A stretch of DNA of 64,000 bases, taken from positions 1 to 64,000 of the forward strand of contig CAWHKD010000022.1 in NCBI GenBank assembly GCA_963829845.1, given 5' to 3'. Origin of the DNA: Gaiellasilicea sp963829845 (GTDB lineage: Bacteria; Actinomycetota; Thermoleophilia; Gaiellales; Gaiellaceae). Below, in pieces: positions 51,888 through 60,370 of the stretch. The notes below the pieces were generated by a model. That model ran no database searches. It saw nothing but the letters and a program-made list of their open reading frames with translations, and was not told the origin of the DNA. The first letter of the stretch is position 1, and each line of letters starts with the position of its first letter. The translations under genes were made by a program, and so were the position numbers.

Positions 51888-52652
51888 TTAAACCCTCGTC
51901 GCGCTCGGCGACACGAACCGAAGCTCGGGCACGTGCTCGAGCTCACCGACGTCGCGGGCCATCTCGAGGAAGGTGTAGAACCCGGCGCGCTCACGCGGCC
52001 CGAACGAGTAGCGCAGCTTCTCGAAATAGCGGGCGAGGTAGCCGGCGGGGTAGCCGTAGCGCTCGCTCGCCTCGTAGGCCAGCACCTGCGGCTCGGTCCG
52101 CGCAAGCCGCACGGAGGAGACGAGCGCGTGCTCGAGCTCCGCAACGCCGTCCGCAACCGGCTCCGGTGCCGCCCAGACCGCGAACACCATCGGCAGCCCC
52201 GTCTTGTCGAGCCAGAGCTTGCCCAGGTCGTAGTGCGGCGTCGGGTCCTCGAACGCGCTCCGGAGCGCCGCATCGCCGATCAGCAGCTTCGCGTCCGCCT
52301 CCTCCTCGAGCGGCACGTGAGTCGCGTTCGGGAGGAGCACCCTCGCGAGCACGACGGACGTCGCGCTCTCAGGCGTGACGGCGATCGAGCGGATCTGCGG
52401 GAACGGCGTCCGCGAGACGAGCTGGATCGAATCGACCGCTCCCTCCGACGAGACGCACATCCGCGGCAGGATGCGCAGGCTGCCCGCGTGGCGCGCGTAC
52501 TCGATCGACGAGATCGGCGCCAGGTCGAGGCGGCCGTCGAGGAGCATCCCGTTCAGCTCGGTGGGGACACCCTGCACCTCCTCCACCTCGGCGTTCAGCC
52601 GGTGGAAAACGGGTGCCATGTTCACATACGAGATACGGCCGAGCCTGATCAC
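51888..52652 (-). CDS. mqnA: Chorismate dehydratase MqnA
   Basis: 254 residues. It dehydrates chorismate to 3-enolpyruvylbenzoate, the first step of the futalosine menaquinone pathway. RLGRISYVNMAPVFHRL, GVPTELNGMLLDGRLDLAPI, SSIEYARHAG, LPRMCVSSEGAVDSIQLVSR, TPESATSVVLARVLLPN, LIGDAALR, YDLGKLWLDKTGLPMVFAVW are all MqnA signatures. GTG 52652 overlaps the VOC stop (GTGA). Last gene of the quinone/bc operon. Confidence 0.95.
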   Translation of the reverse strand: MIRLGRISYVNMAPVFHRLNAEVEEVQGVPTELNGMLLDGRLDLAPISSIEYARHAGSLRILPRMCVSSEGAVDSIQLVSRTPFPQIRSIAVTPESATSVVLARVLLPNATHVPLEEEADAKLLIGDAALRSAFEDPTPHYDLGKLWLDKTGLPMVFAVWAAPEPVADGVAELEHALVSSVRLARTEPQVLAYEASERYGYPAGYLARYFEKLRYSFGPRERAGFYTFLEMARDVGELEHVPELRFVSPSATRV

Positions 52653-53071
52653 GGCTTCACCCAGGTGAAGAACCCGATCAGATTGCGGTCGAGGTCCAGG
52701 GCCGAGAACTCGTGCGTCCCGAAGTCCGTGTCCTCGACGCCGTCCTTCGAGACCGGGTGCAGCACGTCAGCTTTGCCGAGCTCGTCGTAGAGCTCGTCGA
52801 CGCTGTCCCGACTGTCGACGTTGACCCGGAAACTCGCGGTTCCGGCGATGAACGACTCCGCGCCCGAGCAGACGGGCTTGTCCGGATCCATGCTCTGACG
52901 CCACGCCTCGTCGCTCGACTCCCAGAGATGGACGACCGCGTCATCGCGGCACAGAACCGCGAAGCCGCCGTCGCGGTGGAGCGCCTCGAAGCCGAGCTTG
53001 CTCTCGTAGAAGGCGACGGCCGCGGTCATGTCCCGGACGGGCATGGCAGGAATAGTCTGCGTGAGCTTCAC
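52649..53071 (-). CDS. VOC family (bleomycin-resistance-like) protein inside the menaquinone operon
   Basis: 140 residues: QTIPAMPVRDMTAAVAFYES, HRDGGFAVLCRDDAVVHLWE, ASFRVNVDSRDSVDELYDEL, GTHEFSALDLDRNLIGFFTW. The fold matches the bleomycin-resistance group of VOC proteins; the first-strand histidine is replaced by Ala-Met-Pro. GTG 53071 starts 2 bases after the prenyl synthase stop, and the stop overlaps mqnA. Its tight coupling in this operon is unusual; a quinone-related function is a hypothesis only. Confidence 0.86.
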   Translation of the reverse strand: MKLTQTIPAMPVRDMTAAVAFYESKLGFEALHRDGGFAVLCRDDAVVHLWESSDEAWRQSMDPDKPVCSGAESFIAGTASFRVNVDSRDSVDELYDELGKADVLHPVSKDGVEDTDFGTHEFSALDLDRNLIGFFTWVKP

Positions 53072-53073
53072 GG

Positions 53074-53982
53074 TCAGCGCCTTCTGTTGACGACAGCGTC
53101 GGCGAGGGTCTCGAGCTCCTCCCGGTGGAGGCTGCCGTCGAGGCTTGCCCGCGCCCGACCAGCGTAGTCGAGCGCGACGTCCCGCGAGCGCTCGAGGGCT
53201 CCGGTGGCCGCGACGCGGAGGAGCACGCCCTCGACCGGCCCGCCCGCCAGGGCCGCCCGGACGACGTCGTCCTCCTGCGACGCGAGCAGCAGGGGCAACG
53301 TCGGCGTCCCCTCGCGCAGGTCGGTGCCGGCGACCTTGCCGGTCTCGATCGTGTCGCCCGAGCAGTCGAGGATGTCGTCCGCGATCTGGAACGCGATCCC
53401 GAGGTTGAAGCCGAAGCGGCCGAGCGACCCGCCCGAGCCCAGCGAGCACGCTGCCTCGAAGAGCTTGGCGGTCTTCAGCGAGCAGCGTTCGAGGTACGCC
53501 TCCACCGTCGTGTCCGGGTCGTGGAGCTGCCGCCGCTGCATCGCCTCGCCGCGGGAGAGGCAGAGACACGCTTCGGCGAGCACTCCGACCGCGCCACGGT
53601 CACCTTCGCCGGCGAGCTCGGCGAAGGCGCGCGCGAAGAGATAGTCGCCGGTCGCGCGTGCGGCATCGGGCCCGTGCGCGGCCCAGGCGGCCGCTTTACC
53701 GCGCCGGATCTTCGCACCGTCGATCAGGTCGTCGTGGACGAGCGACGCCAGGTGGACGAGCTCGACCGCAGCACCGGCCGCGACCGGAGCCTCAGTGCCG
53801 GGCGCTGCGGAGAGGAACGCGAGCAACGGCCGCAGCCGCTTGCCGCCCGCCGCGAGCGCGTCCCCGCCCACCTCCGCGACGCGACCTCCGTGCGACCCGA
53901 CAACCGAGGTCAGCCGCTCCTCGACCTGTGCCATGTACTCGTCGACGCCGGGGAGCGCGACGACCGCTTCGAGCGTCGTCAC
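53074..53982 (-). CDS. Polyprenyl diphosphate synthase (menaquinone side chain)
   Basis: 302 residues, trans-isoprenyl diphosphate synthase fold: GGKRLRPLLAFLS, LVHLASLVHDDLIDGAKIRR (first Asp-rich motif DDLID), ATGDYLFARAFAELA, RGEAMQRR, SLKTAKLFEAACSLG, IAFQIADDILDCSGD (second Asp-rich motif DDILD), TPTLPLLLA. It makes the C30-C45 side chain of menaquinone by condensing IPP units. GTG 53982 overlaps the menG stop (GTGA). Confidence 0.94.
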   Translation of the reverse strand: MTTLEAVVALPGVDEYMAQVEERLTSVVGSHGGRVAEVGGDALAAGGKRLRPLLAFLSAAPGTEAPVAAGAAVELVHLASLVHDDLIDGAKIRRGKAAAWAAHGPDAARATGDYLFARAFAELAGEGDRGAVGVLAEACLCLSRGEAMQRRQLHDPDTTVEAYLERCSLKTAKLFEAACSLGSGGSLGRFGFNLGIAFQIADDILDCSGDTIETGKVAGTDLREGTPTLPLLLASQEDDVVRAALAGGPVEGVLLRVAATGALERSRDVALDYAGRARASLDGSLHREELETLADAVVNRRR

Positions 53983-54665
53983 GCCGCGGTCCCGATGTGG
54001 AGTGCGACGATCCCACCGCCGAGGCGGCGATAGCCGACGCCGCCGAAGCCGTGATCGCGCATCAGCTCGGCCAGCTCATCCGGGCCGGGAAAGCGGCGCA
54101 CGCTCGCCGGGAGGTAGGTGTAGGCCTTGCCACCTGGAAGGATCTTGCCCGCAAGCGGGATCAGCACGTCGAACCAGAGCCGGTAGAAGAGCTTGAGCGG
54201 GCCGCTCGGCCTCGTGATCTCGAGGATGCCGATGCGCCCGCCCGGCTTCAGGATCCGACGCAGCTCGTCCAGCCCGCGCTCGAGTTCGGCGACGTTGCGA
54301 ACGCCGAACCCGACGGTGGCGGTGTCGAACGATCCGTCCTCGAAGGGCAACTCCAGGAGGTCGCCCTGGATCCACTCGATCGCCGGCTCCTTTCGCCTCG
54401 CCCGTTCGAGCATCCGGGCCGAGAAGTCGAGCCCGATCACCTCGCCCGCGCCCGCTTTGCGCGCCGCGACGGCGAGGTCGCCCGTGCCGCAGCAGCCGTC
54501 GAGCACGCGGTCGCCGGCCGTGACGACCTCGCGCACGGTCAGACGGCGCCAGCGCTGGTCGAGCCCGACCGTCATGACGCGGTTCATCAGATCGTAGACC
54601 GGCGCGATCCGGTCGAACATGGTGCGAACGCCCTCCGCCGGGAGCGTGCCGGACTCGTGGCTCAC
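53979..54665 (-). CDS. menG: Demethylmenaquinone methyltransferase MenG/UbiE
   Basis: 228 residues from GTG 54665, which overlaps the ubiX stop (GTGA); GTG 54674 is an alternative. VRTMFDRIAPVYDLMNRVMT, GLDQRWRRLTV, VLDGCCGTGDLAVAARKAGA (SAM motif I), DFSARMLERARRK, DGSFDTATVGFGVRNVAELE, KPGGRIGILEITRPSGPLKL, YLPASVRRFPGPDELAELMR. It methylates demethylmenaquinone in the last step of the pathway. Confidence 0.96.
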   Translation of the reverse strand: MSHESGTLPAEGVRTMFDRIAPVYDLMNRVMTVGLDQRWRRLTVREVVTAGDRVLDGCCGTGDLAVAARKAGAGEVIGLDFSARMLERARRKEPAIEWIQGDLLELPFEDGSFDTATVGFGVRNVAELERGLDELRRILKPGGRIGILEITRPSGPLKLFYRLWFDVLIPLAGKILPGGKAYTYLPASVRRFPGPDELAELMRDHGFGGVGYRRLGGGIVALHIGTAA

Positions 54666-55246
54666 TGCCCCCACCTCGCGACGAGCGTGTTGTCGAGACC
54701 GAGCTGGTCGAGGATCCGCGCGACGATGAAGTCGACGAGGTCGTCGATCGTCTTGGCTCCGTGATAGAAGCCCGGCGCGGCGAAGAGGATCACAGCGCCC
54801 GCCTGCTGCAGCGTCGCGAGGCCCTGTAGGTGGATGAAGGAGAGCGGCGTCTCGCGCGGCACGAGCACGAGCTTGCGCCCCTCCTTGAGCGCGACCGACG
54901 CGGCGCGGTGGATCAGGTTCGCCATCGCGCCGGTTGCCAACGTACCGACCGTCGACATCGAGCAGGGGCAGACGACGTACGCGTCCACCTTCGCCGAGCC
55001 CGACGCGTACGGGCTCTTGTAATCGTTGATCCCGTAGACGGTTGCGTTCGCAGCGCCGCCCGTGAAGCGCTCGAGCACCTCCTCACGCGGCAGCGTCGCG
55101 TCGCCGTAGAGCTCGGTCGCGATCACCTCGACGCCGGCCGCGGACGCGACGATGCCGACCTCGCAGCCGGCGTCGGAGAGCGCGCCCAGCAGCCTGACGG
55201 CGTACGGCGCGCCCGACGCGCCGGTGACGCCGAGAAAGACGTTCAT
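54662..55246 (-). CDS. ubiX: Flavin prenyltransferase UbiX (MqnM-type)
   Basis: 194 residues: FLGVTGASGAPYAVRLLGAL, VDAYVVCPCSMSTVGTLATG, LIHRAASVALKEGRKLVLVP, RETPLSFIHLQGLATLQQAG, AAPGFYHGAKTIDDLVDFIV. It prenylates FMN to make prFMN, the cofactor of UbiD. In the futalosine pathway the UbiX/UbiD pair (MqnM/MqnL) decarboxylates 1,4-dihydroxy-6-naphthoate-derived intermediates. ATG 55246; its UbiD partner is at the other end of the same operon. Confidence 0.95.
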   Translation of the reverse strand: MNVFLGVTGASGAPYAVRLLGALSDAGCEVGIVASAAGVEVIATELYGDATLPREEVLERFTGGAANATVYGINDYKSPYASGSAKVDAYVVCPCSMSTVGTLATGAMANLIHRAASVALKEGRKLVLVPRETPLSFIHLQGLATLQQAGAVILFAAPGFYHGAKTIDDLVDFIVARILDQLGLDNTLVARWGQ

Positions 55247-55250
55247 GGTG

Positions 55251-56072
55251 CTAGTCCTTCGGGCCCTTGGAGGCGTCGAGGAACGTACCGAGCTTCAGCA
55301 GGTTCTCCTCACCCAGTCCCGCGAAGGGCGGCATCACCGTGTTCCCGAACTGCGCCGGGTTGGCGACGTAGTCGGCGAAGAACTCAGGCCCGCGGTCGCT
55401 TGCGCCGACGTCCGAGAGGTCGGGCGCGCCAAGGTTCGAGGAGCCCGAGCCGAGATACGTATGGCACTGGCCGCAGCCGACCTGGGCGAAGATCTCCGCT
55501 CCTTCGATCGCGACCGGATCGTCCTCGAAGCCCTGCACCTCAGCCCACTCCGGGACGTTCTCCCTCAGCTCCGAGCCGAGCGCCTCCTTCGCCGTCGCCC
55601 CCCTGTAGGTGAGCGTGCCCATCGCGAGGACGACGATGATCGCCGTGACGATGGCCACGGGACGACGCGACAGGCGCCGCTCACGGCGGAGGTCGATGAA
55701 CGGGAGTGCGATCAGGATCGCGAGCAGGATGTTTGGCACGCCGACGGTGCCGAGTACGACCGTGTCTGGCCACTTGAAGATCCGGAGCAGGTAGAAGAGG
55801 AAGTAGAAGAACCAGTCCGGGCGTGGCACGAAGTCGGTCGTCCCCGGGTCGGCCTCCTCGGTGAAGTGGGGGCCGAGCCAGCCGGGATCCTCGGTCCCTT
55901 CCGCGGTGAAGTACCAGACGCAGGCGAGGCCGATGATCACGCTGACGACGACGAGGCTCATCACCGTGTCGTGGAACATCGCGAACGGGAAGAACGGCTT
56001 CCCCTCGCGCTCGACGTCCTCCTTGTAGCGCTTGTGCTGCGCGCGGCGCTCCTCGATCCGCCTACTCGCCAT
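55251..56072 (-). CDS. qcrC: Menaquinol-cytochrome c reductase subunit IV fused to cytochrome c (QcrC-type)
   Basis: About 273 residues. The N-terminal part is cytochrome b subunit IV-like with three membrane helices (DTVMSLVVVSVIIGLACVWY; VLGTVGVPNILLAILIALPF; VAIVTAIIVVLAMGTLTYRG) and PRPDWFFYFLFYLLR, where PDWF replaces the PEWY loop of the quinol-oxidation site. The C-terminal part is a class I cytochrome c: VGCGQCHTYLGSG (heme attachment) and NTVMPPFAGLG with the distal Met. Such fusions occur in Firmicutes and some actinobacteria. ATG 56072; overlaps the cytochrome b stop. Confidence 0.94.
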   Translation of the reverse strand: MASRRIEERRAQHKRYKEDVEREGKPFFPFAMFHDTVMSLVVVSVIIGLACVWYFTAEGTEDPGWLGPHFTEEADPGTTDFVPRPDWFFYFLFYLLRIFKWPDTVVLGTVGVPNILLAILIALPFIDLRRERRLSRRPVAIVTAIIVVLAMGTLTYRGATAKEALGSELRENVPEWAEVQGFEDDPVAIEGAEIFAQVGCGQCHTYLGSGSSNLGAPDLSDVGASDRGPEFFADYVANPAQFGNTVMPPFAGLGEENLLKLGTFLDASKGPKD

Positions 56073-56880
56073 TCGCACCCCTCGGCTTCGGCTGCGTCAG
56101 CCCGCGGCGCCCGCCCTTCGGCGGCGGCGGCTCGTCACGGTCGCGTCCCGCAGCCTCCGCCGACCACGGCGGCGAGCTGACGCCGAGCCGGATCACGAGG
56201 TAGAGGTGCAGCAGAATCAGCCCGATGAGCGCACCGGGGATCACGAGCATGTGCAGCGAGTAGAACTTGCTCAGCGCATCCGCGCTGATCTCGGAGCCGC
56301 CGGAGAGGAACTGCGCCAGGAACGGCCCGATCACCGGCGCCGTCCCGTTCAGGTTGATCCCGACCACCGTTGCCCAGTAGGCGGTCTGATCCCAGGGCAG
56401 CAGGTAGCCGGTGAAGCCCTCCAGCATCCCCGTCGCAAGCAGCAGCACTCCGATGATCCAGTTCAGCTCGCGCGGGTACTTGTAGGCGCCGAAGAGGAAG
56501 ACCCGCGCCATGTGGAGGAACATCAGGATGATGAAGACGCTCGCGCCCCACTTGTGCATGCCGCGGACGAGCCAGCCGAGCGTGAGGTCGTTGGTGATGA
56601 ACTGGATCGACTCGTAGGCCGAGTCGGGATCCGGTCTGTAGTACATCGCGAGCACGACGCCGGTGACCGCCTGGACGATGAACGCGGTCAGCGTCGCCGA
56701 GCCGAGCGTGTGGAACCAGTTCGAGTCGCGCGGCACCTTGCGGAAGAGGAAGTACTTGGTCGCGCCGACGAGGCCGGAGCGCTCCTCGAGCCAGTCGAGC
56801 GGGTAGAGGGCGACGTGCTTGAGCTGCTCGCCGCGCGTGGGCGCCGTGGCTATTGCGGCACCTCGATCGGGTAGAGCCAC
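56062..56880 (-). CDS. qcrB: Menaquinol-cytochrome c reductase cytochrome b subunit (b6-type)
   Basis: 272 residues with four helices and four heme histidines: HKWGASVFIILMFLHMARVF and SLHMLVIPGALIGLILLHLY. GFTGYLLPWDQTAYWATVVG is the Qi/Qo hallmark. A tail (EPPPPKGGRRGLTQP) is extramembranous. As in cytochrome b6, only the N-terminal half is here; the second half is the downstream fused gene. GTG 56880 starts inside the Rieske gene (31-base overlap). Quinol oxidation in the plasma membrane. Confidence 0.95.
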   Translation of the reverse strand: MALPDRGAAIATAPTRGEQLKHVALYPLDWLEERSGLVGATKYFLFRKVPRDSNWFHTLGSATLTAFIVQAVTGVVLAMYYRPDPDSAYESIQFITNDLTLGWLVRGMHKWGASVFIILMFLHMARVFLFGAYKYPRELNWIIGVLLLATGMLEGFTGYLLPWDQTAYWATVVGINLNGTAPVIGPFLAQFLSGGSEISADALSKFYSLHMLVIPGALIGLILLHLYLVIRLGVSSPPWSAEAAGRDRDEPPPPKGGRRGLTQPKPRGANGE

Positions 56881-57758
56881 GCCGACGGACCGTCGACGTG
56901 GACGCCCGGCGTCATGCGCCCGTACTTGTAGATCCGCGCGTTCGCGCCGGCGCCCACGACCTCGGCGACCGAGAAGAACTCGCCGAGGACGAGGTTGCCG
57001 TCACGGATCGAGAACGAGGCCCGGTCGAGCGCGCGCACCGGCGGGCCGGCCGTCCGGTTCCCCTCCGTGTCGTACTGGCCACCGTGGCACGGGCAGCCGA
57101 AGCCGGTGACGAGCACTGGGATCAGCCTGGTGTTCTGCGGCCCGACCGTCTTCGCCCCTTCCTCATCGAGCAGCCCGTTCGCCTGCACGGGGCAGCCGAG
57201 ATGCACGCAGCGCGAGAAGAGCATCGTGAAGGACGGAACCCCTTCGTCGTTCGGGCCGTTGTTGCGGATGTACATCGTCCGCCGCGTCACCTCGCCGATG
57301 TCCGGGTCCTCGAGGTAGGTCGCGACGACGAACTCGCCCTCCGGGAAGGCGTCGATCGGCCCGAGCACGATCTCGTCCTCGCCCTGGTCCTGGAACGAGG
57401 GGATGACCGCGAAGCCGAGCACCGGCAGCGTGACCAATCCGCCGATGAGGCCGCCGAGACCGAGCGTGGCGACCGAGAGGAACGTGCTGCGCGGATATTC
57501 CGCCGGGCCCCCGTCCTCGGCCGGCGTGATCGCAACGTACTCCTCCCGGGTCTCCGGCTCGACCTCCCCCGCAGGGGTGCGAACGGGGCGCGTCACGTCG
57601 CGGATCCAGAGGAAGCCGAAGACGAGCGCGATCACGGCCCCGACGACGGCGACGATCCAGCTGACGACGATCCCGGTGAGGATGCACGCGATCCCGACGG
57701 CGAACCCGATCGGCCAGAGGCTCGGTGGCGGCAGGTGCGGCTGGTCGTTTTCGCTCAA
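56850..57758 (-). CDS. qcrA: Rieske iron-sulfur subunit of the menaquinol-cytochrome c reductase
   Basis: 302 residues. Two N-terminal helices (FAVGIACILTGIVVSWIVAV; VGAVIALVFGFLWIRDV) and a third before the Rieske domain (LSVATLGLGGLIGGLVTLPV). The [2Fe-2S] site is C184-x-H186 (RCVHLGC) and C222-x2-H225 (CPCHGGQYD), with C189 and C224 as the disulfide. Three helices are typical of actinobacterial QcrA. TTG 57758 is the only plausible start in range. Confidence 0.95.
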   Translation of the reverse strand: MSENDQPHLPPPSLWPIGFAVGIACILTGIVVSWIVAVVGAVIALVFGFLWIRDVTRPVRTPAGEVEPETREEYVAITPAEDGGPAEYPRSTFLSVATLGLGGLIGGLVTLPVLGFAVIPSFQDQGEDEIVLGPIDAFPEGEFVVATYLEDPDIGEVTRRTMYIRNNGPNDEGVPSFTMLFSRCVHLGCPVQANGLLDEEGAKTVGPQNTRLIPVLVTGFGCPCHGGQYDTEGNRTAGPPVRALDRASFSIRDGNLVLGEFFSVAEVVGAGANARIYKYGRMTPGVHVDGPSAWLYPIEVPQ

Positions 57759-57792
57759 GTCTCTGGATTCAATCCCGGCGCCGTGCGCGCTG

Positions 57793-59310
57793 TCAACGAC
57801 GTATCAGCTGCCGCAACCCGCGGCGGGAACCATTCTGTACGGAAACCCCGTCGGCATGCGTCAGCATCGTGGCCGGGATCCCGTACTCCTCCCAGCGGCG
57901 ATCGACGAGCTCTCTGATTTCCTCGCTCATGGCGATCTCCTCCGGCCACTCCCGCGCCCCTTCCTCGGGCAGCTTCGCGGTCGCGTCGATCCCGAGCTTG
58001 CCGCCGACGAACTGCTGCGCCGGCGCGTGGTCGAGGTGGTCGAGCGGCCCCTCGGCGATGACGACGTCCCGCTTCGGGTCGACGTTGGCGCCGACATAGA
58101 AGAAGACCTCCTCGTAGTCGTGCACGTTCACGTGCGCGTCGACGACGACGACCGACTTCGAGAGGCTGAGCATCCCGAGCCCCCAGATCGCGTGCATCAC
58201 CTTGTGCGCGTGGCCGGGGAACGCCTTCCTGATCGAGACGATCACGCAGTTGTGGAACGCGCCGGAGACCGGGAGGTCGTAGTCGACGATCTCCGGGACG
58301 GTCATCTTGATCGCGGGCAGGAAGATCCGCTCGGTCGCCTTCCCGAGCCACGCATCCTCCTGCACAGGCTTGCCGACGACGATCGAGGGATAGATCGCGT
58401 CGCGCCGCATCGTGATCGCCGAGAGGCGGAAGATGGGGAACGGCTCGGCGGCGGTGTAGTAGCCGGTGTGGTCGCCGAAAGGCCCCTCGAGCCCGATTTC
58501 GCCCTTCTCGATCGTCCCTTCGAGGACGATCTCGGCGTTCGCCGGCACTTCGAGGTCGACGGTCTTTGCCTTGACGAGCTCGACGGGCTCGCCCCGCAGG
58601 AAGCCGGCGAGCATGAACTCGTCGATGTGTTTCGGGAGCGGCGCGCTCGCGGAGTAAGCCGTGACCGGGTCGAGCCCGAGCGCGACCGCGACGGGGATCT
58701 TCCCGTCGGTGGCCAGGTAATCGGCCCGGCCGTCCTTGTGGATCTGCCAGTGCATGTAGGTCGAGCGGGCGTCGATCTTCTGCATCCGGTACATGCCGAC
58801 GTTGCGGACACCGGTGTGAGGGTCCTTCGTGATCACTGCGGGGAGCGTGATGAACGGGGCCGGGTCGCCGGGCCAGCAACGCTGGATCGGGAGCAGCCCG
58901 AGGTCGATGTCGTCGCCCGTGAGCACGACCTCCTGGCTCGCGCCGCGCGAGGCCGACTTCGGCATCGAGTCGGCGATCGACTTCAGCTTCTTCAGGCCGC
59001 GCACCTTGTCCGCGAGGCCCTGCGGCGGCTGCATCTCGAGCACGTCCTCGAGCTTCCCTGCGACGTCGTCGAGTCGCTCGACGCCGAACGCCATACACAT
59101 CCGTCGCTCGGTCCCGAACTGGTTGATCAGCAGCGGATGCCTCGCGCCGCGCGGGTTCTCGAACAGCAGTGCCGGGCCACCGCTCTTCACCGTCCGGTCG
59201 ACGATCTCCGTGATCTCGAGGTCCGGGTCGACCTCGGCTGCAACACGGACGAGCTCTCCCTCGTCCTCGAGGAGCCGGATCCAGTCGCGCAGATCGCTGG
59301 GCGGGGCCAT
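57793..59310 (-). CDS. ubiD: UbiD-family prFMN-dependent decarboxylase (MqnL-type)
   Basis: 505 residues: LRDWIRLLEDEGELVRV, FENPRGARHPLLINQFGTER, RCWPGDPAPFITLPAVITKD, RNVGMYRMQ, HKDGRADYLATDGKIPVAVA, FLRGEPVELVKAKTVDLEVP, IVLEGTIEKGEIGLEGPFGD, HTGYYT. The E-x-P-F-G-D-H-x-G-Y motif is the UbiD active site. Given mqnA/mqnC and ubiX, it probably decarboxylates the prenylated dihydroxynaphthoate intermediate of the futalosine pathway. ATG 59310; first gene of the operon. Confidence 0.94.
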   Translation of the reverse strand: MAPPSDLRDWIRLLEDEGELVRVAAEVDPDLEITEIVDRTVKSGGPALLFENPRGARHPLLINQFGTERRMCMAFGVERLDDVAGKLEDVLEMQPPQGLADKVRGLKKLKSIADSMPKSASRGASQEVVLTGDDIDLGLLPIQRCWPGDPAPFITLPAVITKDPHTGVRNVGMYRMQKIDARSTYMHWQIHKDGRADYLATDGKIPVAVALGLDPVTAYSASAPLPKHIDEFMLAGFLRGEPVELVKAKTVDLEVPANAEIVLEGTIEKGEIGLEGPFGDHTGYYTAAEPFPIFRLSAITMRRDAIYPSIVVGKPVQEDAWLGKATERIFLPAIKMTVPEIVDYDLPVSGAFHNCVIVSIRKAFPGHAHKVMHAIWGLGMLSLSKSVVVVDAHVNVHDYEEVFFYVGANVDPKRDVVIAEGPLDHLDHAPAQQFVGGKLGIDATAKLPEEGAREWPEEIAMSEEIRELVDRRWEEYGIPATMLTHADGVSVQNGSRRGLRQLIRR

Positions 59311-59443
59311 TGTTCGGAGTCTACGGACGCCGGACCGAAACCTTCACGCCAGGCTCACGGAACCTTGCAACGCGGGTCACGAATCGCACACAGAGCGGTC
59401 GTAGCGTCGGTTCGTCCCAATCGACGCAAGGAGGCCGCCCCCA
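59311..59443. promoter_or_regulatory. Divergent promoter between the quinone/bc operon and a TolB-like gene
   Basis: 133 bases carrying both promoters. AAGGAGG at about 59428 is the ribosome-binding site of the plus-strand gene. No convincing -35/-10 pair or palindrome was found. Confidence 0.4.
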
Positions 59444-60367
59444 ATGTCAGCTACTACTGCTCTGCGCCTCGCGGTGCTCGGCCTTGCAGCCGCGATCACG
59501 GTCATCGCGTTCACCGGCCCGGCCCGCTCCGCAGCCGACGCCGCTGCCGGCAGCAGGATCGTCTTCCACTCGCGGCTAAAGGGCGGCAACAACGAGATCT
59601 TCTCGGTCAACGCGAACGGCACCGGGCTGACCCAGCTCTCCAGGAGCACCTCGAGCGACTCGAACCCGACCTGGTCACCGGACGGAAAGCGCCTCGCCTT
59701 CGAGTCCAACCGCCACGGCGACAGACGCGGCTACCAGGACTCGGACGTGTTCGTGATGAACGCCAACAGCACGGGCGTCCGCGAGCTGACGTTCTCGAAC
59801 CGCTTCGACGGCGACCCCGCCTGGTCGCGGCAGAACGCGATCGCGTTCGAGAGCGAGCGCAACGGCGTCGCCGACGTCTACTCGATCCGCGCCGAGGGCA
59901 GCGTCGAACGCCGCCTCACTACCTCGCCGGCGTTCGACGGCGACCCGGCCTGGTCGCCGAACGGCAAGCGGATCGCCTTCACGAGCGAGCGCGACGGCGG
60001 TGACCGCGAGGTGTATGTGATGAACGCCGACGGGACCGACCAAGTGCGACTGACGACGAGCGCCGGCGTCGACGAGAACCCGTCCTGGTCGCCGAACGGC
60101 CGCGTGATCGCATTCGACTCGATGCGCGACGGCAACCTCGAGGTCTACGTCATGAACGCCGACGGGACGAACGTGCGCCGCCTCACCGACCACCCGGCGA
60201 TCGACGCGATCCCAGCCTGGTCGCAGGACGGCTCGCGGATCGTCTTCGTCAGCGAGCGGATCGCGAAGGGCCAGCGACGCCTCTTCTCGGTGGCGGCGAA
60301 CGGCGGTGCGGCGCGGCAGCTGACCCGCGGCGCCTACGACATGTCCCCGGATTGGTACCGGGGGTAG
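59444..60367 (+). CDS. Secreted TolB-like beta-propeller protein
   Basis: 307 residues, ATG 59444 after AAGGAGG. Signal peptide LRLAVLGLAAAITVIAFTGP. At least six PD40/WD40-like repeats follow, each ending in a variant of NPTWSPDGKRLAFESNR (NPTWSPDG, DPAWSPNG, NPSWSPNG, IPAWSQDG). VYVMNADGTD is repeated. TolB-type propellers mediate protein or ligand binding; in actinobacteria the partner is unknown. Confidence 0.9.
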   Translation: MSATTALRLAVLGLAAAITVIAFTGPARSAADAAAGSRIVFHSRLKGGNNEIFSVNANGTGLTQLSRSTSSDSNPTWSPDGKRLAFESNRHGDRRGYQDSDVFVMNANSTGVRELTFSNRFDGDPAWSRQNAIAFESERNGVADVYSIRAEGSVERRLTTSPAFDGDPAWSPNGKRIAFTSERDGGDREVYVMNADGTDQVRLTTSAGVDENPSWSPNGRVIAFDSMRDGNLEVYVMNADGTNVRRLTDHPAIDAIPAWSQDGSRIVFVSERIAKGQRRLFSVAANGGAARQLTRGAYDMSPDWYRG

Positions 60368-60370
60368 CTC

